From Leptotrichia sp. oral taxon 218 (GTDB lineage: Bacteria > Fusobacteriota > Fusobacteriia > Fusobacteriales > Leptotrichiaceae): 64,000 bases of DNA. Position numbers and translations under genes: made by a program. Shown piece by piece: positions 9,888 to 16,841 of the stretch (positions are counted from its first letter, which is position 1; each line of letters begins with the position of its first letter). The notes under the pieces were generated by a model. The model was not told where the DNA came from and made no database searches. It saw only the letters and a list, made by a program, of their open reading frames with translations. The stretch spans positions 2,046,001 to 2,110,000 of the forward strand of contig NZ_CP072377.1 of the NCBI RefSeq assembly GCF_018128225.1. The letters run 5' to 3'.

Positions 9888-10070
9888 GTGAACTACTACC
9901 GCTTATTAGAAGCGGGAGCTTCTTGGGAAGTATCTGCTTTTATTAGCCAAATATATTTACCAAGCTCTTCGGGTAGTTCCTACCCTGATGTATTTAGTGT
10001 AATATGTCAATCAAAAATGCTATTCATCTCCCACTTAGTAGAAGTTGGAGACTTCTTGTTCACTTTTTGT
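9888..10070 (-). mobile_element. tnpB-less IS605-type derivative retaining both ends and a putative omega-RNA scaffold
   Basis: Bases 9888-9989 are nearly identical to 26799-26899, the right end of the intact tnpB element, including the GAAGCGGGAG hairpin, GGGAAGTATCTGC and the GGGTAGTTCCTACCC palindrome. Bases about 10018-10070 match that element's left end (TTCATCTCCCACTT, TAGAAGT, GGAGACTTCTTG, CTTTTTGT). The transposase gene between them is missing, so this is an internal-deletion derivative in the same orientation. It occupies most of the gap between gyrB and mnmE; the rest (10071-10234) is AT-rich with nothing evident. Frames inside it are not genes. Confidence 0.85.
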
Positions 10071-10234
10071 TAAAATTTTTTATATAAATTTTAAAATTAT
10101 TTATATATATTATACTACATTTTTGTTTTAATTTCCTTAGTGCACTTTTCCCAAACTTTTCTATTTGCAAAATCTACATTCCATTTTGAGCTAAATTTTT
10201 AAATTACTTTTAAAATTCTATTTCTCTCTATTTT

Positions 10235-11605
10235 TTATTTTCCCACGCAAAAATTTCCAAATACATGGTCTAAAATATCTTCAGATGAAATTTCTCCAGT
10301 AATTTCTGAAAGGCTATCAAGCGCTTCTTTCAAATCAACCGAAATCAAATCCATAGGAAGTCCAGCATCTATTGTCTCAAAAATATTTTTTATTGCCTCT
10401 TTTGTCTTTTCAAGCGCTGTTTTATGTCTTATATTTGTAATTACAAGTTTTTCCGAAGAATCTTCAACTTTTTCAGAAATAATATAAGAATAAATCTTTT
10501 CTTCCATATCTTCAATTCCAATATTATCCTTTGCCGAAATTTCCACAACATTTTCCAAATCAAATTCTTTTAAATCAATTTTTTTTTCCAAATCAATTTT
10601 ATTTAACAAAACTATCGCCTTTTTACCATTTTCTTTAATTTTTTCAATCACTTCTCTGTCTTCTTTTTCCAATTCTTTTGAAGCATCTAGCACAAGTAAA
10701 ACTAAATCCGCTTTTTCTATAAACTCTTTTGATTTTGTAACCCCAATATTTTCCACAATATCGTCAGTCTGTCTAATTCCAGCTGTATCCACAAGCACCA
10801 AAGGAATTCCTTTTATGTTTATAACTTCTTCAATTACATCTCTTGTCGTCCCTGCCACATGCGTCACAATCGCTCTCTCTTCCCTCAAAAGTGAATTTAG
10901 CAAAGTCGATTTCCCCACATTCGGTTTTCCAACAATGACCGTCTTTATCCCCTCTTTTATTTTTTTCCCTTTGTCATACGACTCAATAAGTCTATTTGCT
11001 TCTTCATACACATTTTCAAGATTATCTCTCAAATCTTTTGGAAGCGGATCATCAATCCCTTCTTCGGGATAGTCAAGCACCACATTCACATGTGCTGTAA
11101 TATCCAAAAGTGCCTTTTTAAAACTATTTACTTTATCCCGCAAATCTCCTCTTAGCTGATCCAATGATAAAGACACGCTTTTTTCAGTTTTTCCATGAAT
11201 GATGTCCATTACCGCTTCAGCCTGAGATAAGTCAATTCTCCCGTTCATAAAAGCTCTTTTGGTAAATTCCCCTTTTTCCGCATGTCTTGCTCCATGTTTC
11301 AAAACTAGCTCCAATATTTTTTGTGAAACAACTACTCCTCCATGACAATTTATTTCCACAATATCTTCACAGGTGTAAGTTTTTGGCGCTTTTAATCTTA
11401 CTACCATCACTTCGTCCACCATTTTTTCTCCATCTTTGATAAATCCGTAATTTAATTTAGAAAAACCCAAATCACTGTTTGGGTTTTGTCTTTTAAATAT
11501 TTTTTCCAAAATTTCAAATGATTTATCGCCGGATATTCTTACTATTGCAATTCCTCCTTCACCTTTTGGTGTTGAAATTGCTGCTATTGTGTCATCCCAT
11601 AACAT
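10235..11605 (-). CDS. mnmE: tRNA uridine-5-carboxymethylaminomethyl(34) synthesis GTPase MnmE
   Basis: The 456-residue protein has an N-terminal folate-binding domain (starting [23 protein letters not shown]), a G domain with Walker [14 protein letters not shown] and NKID, and the C-terminal CVGK end, whose cysteine is characteristic of MnmE. With MnmG (encoded at 23215) it modifies the wobble uridine of several tRNAs. It follows jag in the rpmH-rnpA-yidD-yidC-jag-mnmE string typical of origin regions. Confidence 0.97.
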   Translation of the reverse strand: MLWDDTIAAISTPKGEGGIAIVRISGDKSFEILEKIFKRQNPNSDLGFSKLNYGFIKDGEKMVDEVMVVRLKAPKTYTCEDIVEINCHGGVVVSQKILELVLKHGARHAEKGEFTKRAFMNGRIDLSQAEAVMDIIHGKTEKSVSLSLDQLRGDLRDKVNSFKKALLDITAHVNVVLDYPEEGIDDPLPKDLRDNLENVYEEANRLIESYDKGKKIKEGIKTVIVGKPNVGKSTLLNSLLREERAIVTHVAGTTRDVIEEVINIKGIPLVLVDTAGIRQTDDIVENIGVTKSKEFIEKADLVLLVLDASKELEKEDREVIEKIKENGKKAIVLLNKIDLEKKIDLKEFDLENVVEISAKDNIGIEDMEEKIYSYIISEKVEDSSEKLVITNIRHKTALEKTKEAIKNIFETIDAGLPMDLISVDLKEALDSLSEITGEISSEDILDHVFGNFCVGK

Positions 11606-11683
11606 TTCTTTACCTCTTTTTTTAAATCATTTATTTATTTTTATTTTTAATATTTTCACTAATATTTTTATTAATTTTTTTAT

Positions 11684-12439
11684 TTAATTATCAATTTTTT
11701 TTATAACTAAATATCTTTTTGGTTCTTCCCCTATGCTCTCTGTTTTAAGTCCATTCATAAAAGAAATTTCCTCGTGAATTATTTTTCTCTCTCTTGCTGA
11801 CATTGGATTTAGTTTTACGGCATTTCCTGTCGAAAGTACTATTTTTCCTTTTTTTCTAGCAAGTTCTCTAAGTGAAATTTCTCGCTTTTCCTTATAATTA
11901 TTTGAATCTACCACAATTTTTATATTTTTAAATTTTTTTATCGCACTTAGCAGATATTCAAAGTTATTAAGCGTATTTCCTTTTTCTCCAATAATGTATC
12001 TCATATCTTTTCCATCCAATAAGACTAAGTATTTATCATTATTTTCTTTTTTTATAGCCACAATTTTTATATCTAATTTTGTATTAACTATAAATTCTTT
12101 AAAAAATCCTCTAATTTTATCAGTAGTTGCATCTGATGCATTTTTTTTAGTAAAATTTGATTTTAAAACTGCTTTTTTCTCTCTCGAATTATTTCCCAAA
12201 TTTTCTTGTATTTGTTTTTTTTCTTTTTTAGGAAAATCTTCAGATTCTGATTTTTTTATTTCCGCTTTTTTTATAATTTCAACTTCATATTCCCCTTTTA
12301 TGTTGACAAAAAGGATTTTTTTGGGATACTTTAATATTTTTACACGATAAGTTTCATCTTCCTTTAAAGTTAGAGAACGCTCTATCATCTCTTTAAGTTC
12401 TTCTTCATTTTGTGACTTTAGTATTATTTTCTCCATCAT
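11684..12439 (-). CDS. jag: RNA-binding protein Jag/KhpB (KH-R3H)
   Basis: The C-terminal half has a KH domain with the GEKGNTLNNFEYLLSAI loop and an R3H domain ending NPMSARERKIIHEEI. The N-terminal Jag_N-like region and a Lys-rich linker precede it. The start is uncertain among GTG 12442, ATG 12439 and ATG 12436, all following GGGAG; I use 12439, giving 251 residues. It overlaps the 3' end of yidC by about 35 bases, which suggests translational coupling. KhpB-type proteins bind RNA and affect cell elongation and division in Firmicutes; the role here is inferred. Confidence 0.92.
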   Translation of the reverse strand: MMEKIILKSQNEEELKEMIERSLTLKEDETYRVKILKYPKKILFVNIKGEYEVEIIKKAEIKKSESEDFPKKEKKQIQENLGNNSREKKAVLKSNFTKKNASDATTDKIRGFFKEFIVNTKLDIKIVAIKKENNDKYLVLLDGKDMRYIIGEKGNTLNNFEYLLSAIKKFKNIKIVVDSNNYKEKREISLRELARKKGKIVLSTGNAVKLNPMSARERKIIHEEISFMNGLKTESIGEEPKRYLVIKKIDN

Positions 12440-13082
12440 CACTTCTCCCTTTTAAAATAATATATTGTTGTAACAGTGCTAGTGCTCCTGAAACTAAATA
12501 ATATAAAGTTACTCCTGATGGCATTCTATAAAATATAAATAACATCATAATTGGCATCATATACATCATTGTCTGCATCTGTTGATTATCTTGTCCAGGT
12601 GTTGCCATCATTTTTTGCTGAATAAATGTAATAACTACATTTAGTATTGGCAATAAGTTAAATGCAAATGTTCCTATCACAAATAATTTATCAGGTTGTT
12701 TTAATGTGAACCATAAAAATTTTGCATTATTTGGTATTGCTTCACCCATAAATGCATAATATAGTGCTACAAATATTGGTAATTGAATTAATAGCGGAAG
12801 ACATCCTCCTAGTGGATTTACTCCAGCTTCACGATATAATTCTGCTGTTTTCTTTTGAAATTCTTGTGGATTATCTTTATACTTTTCTTTCAATTTATCC
12901 ATCTCAGGTTGTATTTCACGCATTTTTTTCATTGATTTTTCTTGTTTTAAAGTCAATGGAAATACAATTATTCTCATCAGTACTGTCACAATAATTATTG
13001 CTATTCCATAGTTTCCCACAATTTTATAAATAGCATTTAGCACAAATACAACAAAGTTTACTAGTGCTGGTATTTTGAACAT
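12405..13082 (-). CDS. yidC: Membrane protein insertase YidC, short form
   Basis: The 225-residue protein has the 60KD_IMP core: the hydrophilic-groove arginine (Arg37 in VTVLMRIIVFPLT), a cytoplasmic helical hairpin (about 47-85), PLGGCLPLLIQLPIFVALY, and the last helices with PSGVTLYYLVSG. It inserts membrane proteins alone or with SecYEG. It lacks the large periplasmic domain usual in proteobacterial YidC and shows no lipobox, so it has the compact layout seen in Firmicutes although other genes here indicate an outer membrane. Confidence 0.95.
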   Translation of the reverse strand: MFKIPALVNFVVFVLNAIYKIVGNYGIAIIIVTVLMRIIVFPLTLKQEKSMKKMREIQPEMDKLKEKYKDNPQEFQKKTAELYREAGVNPLGGCLPLLIQLPIFVALYYAFMGEAIPNNAKFLWFTLKQPDKLFVIGTFAFNLLPILNVVITFIQQKMMATPGQDNQQMQTMMYMMPIMMLFIFYRMPSGVTLYYLVSGALALLQQYIILKGRSDDGENNTKVTK

Positions 13083-13135
13083 AAACTTTCCTCCATGTTT
13101 TTTATATTAAGTTTTTAACTTTTAACTATTTTTAA

Positions 13136-13348
13136 CTATTTTAAAGGATCATAGCCACCTTTGTGAAAAGGATGACACTTTAATATTCTTTTTATGCTTA
13201 AGTAAGTTCCTTTTGTTGCTCCGTATTTTATAATTGCTTGTCTTGAATATTCTGAACAAGTAGGGTAAAATCTGCATCTTCTTCCAAGCATGGGAGAAAT
13301 AGCTTTTTGATAAATTTTTATTAAAAACAATAAAATTTTTTTTGTCAT
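13136..13348 (-). CDS. yidD: Membrane protein insertion efficiency factor YidD
   Basis: The 70-residue protein shows the conserved [20 protein letters not shown] core with CSEYSRQAI and a C-terminal [12 protein letters not shown]. YidD is a small membrane-associated protein that helps YidC-dependent insertion. Its ATG overlaps the rnpA stop by four bases, a typical coupled arrangement. Confidence 0.96.
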   Translation of the reverse strand: MTKKILLFLIKIYQKAISPMLGRRCRFYPTCSEYSRQAIIKYGATKGTYLSIKRILKCHPFHKGGYDPLK

Positions 13349-13671
13349 TTTATCACCTTACTTAAGTCTTTTTCTATGTCTTTATACTTTATATTTTTTA
13401 AATTATCTTTTAAAATTGATTTACCTACAAAAACATAATCCGTTTCTTTACTAAATTTGTTTTTATTTAAATTTACAAATTCTTTAAACAATCTTCTAAT
13501 TCTATTTCTATAAACAGAATTTCCTGTTTTTTTACTTGCTACAAATCCGAATCTCTGTTCTTTTTCTAAATTTTTTTTTATAAAAATAATAGCATACTTT
13601 GTATGCACTTTTTTTGATTTGTTATATATTGTTGAAAAATCTTTTGTTTTTTTTATTTTATTAATAGACAT
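13345..13671 (-). CDS. rnpA: Ribonuclease P protein component
   Basis: The 108-residue basic protein carries the RNase P signature region [16 protein letters not shown] around 51-66. It binds the RNA subunit and helps recognise pre-tRNA leaders. It lies between rpmH and yidD, the near-universal origin-region order. A hairpin with a U-tract lies between it and rpmH and may keep its expression below that of L34. Confidence 0.96.
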   Translation of the reverse strand: MSINKIKKTKDFSTIYNKSKKVHTKYAIIFIKKNLEKEQRFGFVASKKTGNSVYRNRIRRLFKEFVNLNKNKFSKETDYVFVGKSILKDNLKNIKYKDIEKDLSKVIK

Positions 13672-13713
13672 ATTTCTTCTTCTTTTTTTAAATTCATTTT
13701 TTATTTAAAAAAC

Positions 13714-13730
13714 AGGGGAATTATTCCCCT
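13714..13730 (-). terminator. Hairpin between rpmH and rnpA, likely partial terminator
   Basis: AGGGGAATTATTCCCCT is a self-complementary hairpin. On the transcribed strand it is followed by GTTTTTT, so it has terminator form. Its place after rpmH fits attenuation that makes much L34 message and less rnpA message. Confidence 0.75.
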
Positions 13731-13760
13731 ACAATTTAATCTTTTTTGCAAAGTTATAAA

Positions 13761-13898
13761 TTATGCAGATAATTTACTTCTTCCTTTTGCTCTTCTTCTT
13801 TTTAATACATTTCTTCCACTTTTATTTTGCATTCTTTTTCTAAAACCATGATCTTTTTTTCTTTTTCTTTTATTTGGTTGATATGTTCTTTTTGTCAT
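13761..13898 (-). CDS. rpmH: 50S ribosomal protein L34
   Basis: The protein has 45 residues and is missed by length-filtered ORF calling. It starts [19 protein letters not shown] and ends GRSKLSA; the TYQPNxRKRKKxHGFRKRM pattern is diagnostic of L34. It is first in the rpmH-rnpA-yidD-yidC-jag-mnmE string and lies next to oriC. AAGGAAAAAAG serves as the ribosome-binding site. Confidence 0.98.
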   Translation of the reverse strand: MTKRTYQPNKRKRKKDHGFRKRMQNKSGRNVLKRRRAKGRSKLSA

Positions 13899-13960
13899 TT
13901 TTTACTTTTTTCCTTTCTTAAACTTAGTTTCTTTTCAATAACTTCTAGTATTTTACAAGT

Positions 13961-13989
13961 ATTATATACAATATTTAGACAAAAGTCAA
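13961..13989 (-). promoter_or_regulatory. Sigma-70-type promoter for rpmH
   Basis: On the minus strand TTGACT (13984-13989) and TATAAT (13961-13966) are separated by exactly 17 bases, directed toward rpmH about 60 bases further on. This is a near-consensus housekeeping promoter at the left edge of oriC. Confidence 0.85.
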
Positions 13990-14023
13990 GTAAAATCCCT
14001 TTACTAACTTATTAACTTTTTAG

Positions 14024-14608
14024 TTTTCCACAGTTTTCCACAACCTATTATTATAATATATTATATATTATTATATATATATTATTATTATGCAATGTGG
14101 AAATGTGGGAACAATGATGAATAGCGGGTTTGCCAGAGAATAACCTGTGGAAAACTTTTCCCAAAATTGTGGAAAACTTTTTTTCCACAAAGTTTCCCAC
14201 AGGTTTTCCACAATTCGATGTGGAAAACTAAAAAAATGTGGAAAACCTGTGGGAATCCAGTAAAATAGCCTATTCATTTTTATGTGGAAAACTTGATAAT
14301 TTTGGGGTAAAATAGCTATAAACTCAATAAATATAGTATCTAGTGCCTGTGGAAAACTATGTGGAAAACTTTTTGCCAAATCTTGATTATTTATTTTATA
14401 TATGTTATATTCATAATATAAAAATGTATCAAATCTGAAAAAAATGAGAAAAAAATAAAAAAATTGTGGAAAACTCTCTGGTTTTTTTATTTATTTAGTG
14501 AAAAAATAAAAAAATTTTAAAAATGTGGAAAACTAATTGTGGAAAACTATGTGGAAAAAAATTTTTTTGTGGAAAACTCTAAAATTATTGTTTTATTAAT
14601 GTGGAAAA
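14024..14608. other. Replication origin, upstream DnaA-box cluster with AT-rich stretch
   Basis: This is part of the gene-free stretch 13899-14711. By eye it has about 17 copies of TTTTCCACA or its complement TGTGGAAAA, often extended to AGTTTTCCACAA/T, in both orientations. Examples are at 14024, 14034, 14182, 14203 and 14600. Bases 14046-14091 are almost purely A and T and could be the unwinding element. The switch of gene strand and the adjacent dnaA fit a bidirectional oriC. The usual DnaA box is TTATCCACA; the T at position 3 is the local consensus here. Confidence 0.88.
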
Positions 14609-14711
14609 GTAAAATTTTAATTTGGATAAAAATTAATAAAACACTGTAAAAAAGCGACTTTTAAGGCTATTGATTCATTTGAAATAATTTAATTAAAAGG
14701 GAGATGAAACT

Positions 14712-16085
14712 GTGCAGGAAGCTGAAAAATTGTGGGAAAAGTTAAAAAAATTAGTGAAAAAAAGTGTGGAAGAAGTGATTTTTGAAACATTTTTTCAAAA
14801 TGTCAAAGCTGTGGAAATTGTGGATAATACACTTCTTTTGTCCTGTAATTCAAAAGTTATCAAAAAAAATGTGGAAAACTATAGAGCTGAAATGGAAGAA
14901 ATTTTAGAGCTTGTAACTGATGAAAAAATGGAAATAAAAATAGAGGTCAAAAAACAAAAAAAAGAAATAAAACAGCCAGAAATAAAGATTTTTACCACAA
15001 ACGAAGTGGAAAAACCTAAAATTAAAAATGACAAAATGAAAAATACTGGTTTAAATCCAAAACATAGGTTAGATAACTTTGTAGTTGGCGAAAATAGCAG
15101 ACTTGCATACAATGCATGCCTTGCTGTCGTAAAAAATCCCAAACCTGTCTATAATCCACTTTTTATTTTTGGAAGTTCTGGACTTGGAAAAACCCATCTT
15201 ATGCAAGCTGTGGGAAATGAAATTCTTGAAAAGAATCCTGGAAAAAGAGTATATTATTCCACATCTGAAGAGTTTGCAAATGAATTTTTTAAAGTTTTGA
15301 ACAGTGGAAGAATCCAGAATTTTAGGGATATATTTAGAAATTTGGATGTGCTTTTGTTAGATGATATTCAATTTTTCGAAAAAGTTTTTGGACGTGGAGA
15401 AGGCACAGTGGAAGAGGAATTTTTCCACACTTTTAACAAACTGCAGGAATTGGGAAAGCAGATTATTATGATAAGTGACAAGTCTCCAAAAGAAATAAAA
15501 AATTTGTCTAAAAGGTTAGAATCTAGGTTTTTATCGGGACTTACGGTAGAAATTCAGCGTCCTGGCTTTGAAACTAGAATGATGATTTTAAAAAATATTG
15601 CGAAAAATCAAGATATAGAAATTGGTGATGATATTTTGGAATATATTTCAGATGCAGTTGTTTCAAATGTGAGAGAACTTGAGGGAATTTTGACAAATTT
15701 GAATGCTAGAGCAAAGTTGTTAAATGAGCCTATTACAATAGATCAAGTTCAGGAGATGCTATCACATAATATAAAAAGGGAGCGTTCAAAAATGACAGCT
15801 CAAAAGGTAATAGAAATGATATCATCGCATTATGGCGTAAGTGTGGAGGATATAAAATCCAAAAAAAGACAAAAAAAGATAGTAGAATCTCGGCAAATTG
15901 CAATGTTTATATTAAAGCACAATGTTGAGTTAGATTTAAGTTTAACCGCTATTGGTGGACTTTTTGGCGGAAAGGATCACAGTACGGTAATAAGCAGCAT
16001 TAGAAAAGTGGAAGAATTAAAGGAGCAAAATCTTGTGTTTAAAAAAGAAGTGGAAAATTTGTATAAAAAGATATTTAAAGTATAG
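14712..16085 (+). CDS. dnaA: Chromosomal replication initiator protein DnaA
   Basis: The 457-residue protein has domain I (1-80), a Lys-rich linker (about 80-112), AAA+ domain III with Walker A GSSGLGKT (154-161) and Walker B LLLDDIQ (214-220), and domain IV with the box-contacting signature GGKDHSTVISS near the C-terminus. It starts at GTG 14712 after AAGGGAG. DnaA-ATP binds the TTTTCCACA boxes on both sides of its own gene; such boxes probably also autoregulate dnaA. A short insertion (VFGRGE) follows Walker B. Confidence 0.98.
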   Translation: MQEAEKLWEKLKKLVKKSVEEVIFETFFQNVKAVEIVDNTLLLSCNSKVIKKNVENYRAEMEEILELVTDEKMEIKIEVKKQKKEIKQPEIKIFTTNEVEKPKIKNDKMKNTGLNPKHRLDNFVVGENSRLAYNACLAVVKNPKPVYNPLFIFGSSGLGKTHLMQAVGNEILEKNPGKRVYYSTSEEFANEFFKVLNSGRIQNFRDIFRNLDVLLLDDIQFFEKVFGRGEGTVEEEFFHTFNKLQELGKQIIMISDKSPKEIKNLSKRLESRFLSGLTVEIQRPGFETRMMILKNIAKNQDIEIGDDILEYISDAVVSNVRELEGILTNLNARAKLLNEPITIDQVQEMLSHNIKRERSKMTAQKVIEMISSHYGVSVEDIKSKKRQKKIVESRQIAMFILKHNVELDLSLTAIGGLFGGKDHSTVISSIRKVEELKEQNLVFKKEVENLYKKIFKV

Positions 16086-16106
16086 AGTTTTTTTTTTATT
16101 TAAAAT

Positions 16107-16667
16107 GTGGAAAAAAATTTAAAAATGTGGAAAACTATGTGGAAAACTTTTTGAAAATTTAGAGAGTTTTCCACAATGTGGAAAACTTTTTCCACATTGA
16201 AAAAATAGTTTATATAGTATTAAATAAAAATTAATTTAAAATAAAAAAAATAAAAAAATTTTTGGAATTGTGGAAAACTTTTTAGAAAAAATTGTGGAAA
16301 AAAGAAAAGTTTTCCACAATTTATGTCTTTTAATAGAATGAAATAACCCCTTATTTTAAAGGGAAAAAATAAAAAATGTGGAAAACTATGTGGAAAACTG
16401 GATTTAGAAAATGTGGAAAACTCACAAAATTTATTTAGGATGTGGAAAACTTCAAAAAATTTAAAATATAATTGAAAATAATTATAATTTTAGTTAAAAA
16501 TAAAAAAAAATAAATAAGTTTTCCACAATATTAAAAAATAATAAAATTTAAAAAGAAATTTTTTTGGGTAGTTAAAACCCTTTAAAAATGGGAATAAATT
16601 GGAATTGTGGAAAACATGTGGAAAACTATGTGGAAAAGTTTTCCACAATAAAAATGAGTTTTCCACA
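16107..16667. other. Replication origin, downstream DnaA-box cluster
   Basis: This is the main content of the gene-free stretch 16086-16841. About 19 copies of TTTTCCACA/TGTGGAAAA lie in both orientations, some as back-to-back inverted pairs (for example around 16629-16646). Spacing is irregular. Bases 16668-16841 are AT-rich leader sequence for yaaA with no obvious hairpin. Together with the upstream cluster it makes a bipartite origin with dnaA in the middle. Confidence 0.85.
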
Positions 16668-16841
16668 ATTGAAATTTAAACATTAATTTTATTAATGATT
16701 GAAAAAATTTGGCAAAAATTTTTTACTTAAAGTATAAATTTTTAGGAATTTGTGGTATAAATATATAAATAGCAAAAATTAAAAAATAAAGAATAAAAAA
16801 TCAAAAACTAAAAAATAAAAAATAAAAAAAGGAGAAGGAAA

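Noticed and set aside
9888-10073. Plus-strand 61-residue frame
   Set aside because: It runs through the structured end of the IS derivative; the same peptide-like frame recurs at 26792-27019 for the same reason, so it reflects shared DNA and not a gene.
14071-14379. Minus-strand frame of 102 residues beginning MAKSFPHSFPQ
   Set aside because: It is built mostly from repeated DnaA boxes, lies in oriC, and has no ribosome-binding site or recognisable fold.
14024-16667. Possible CRISPR-like array from the recurring TGTGGAAAACT motif
   Set aside because: Copies are 9-12 bases, occur in both orientations with irregular spacing, and match a DnaA-box variant; no cas genes are present.
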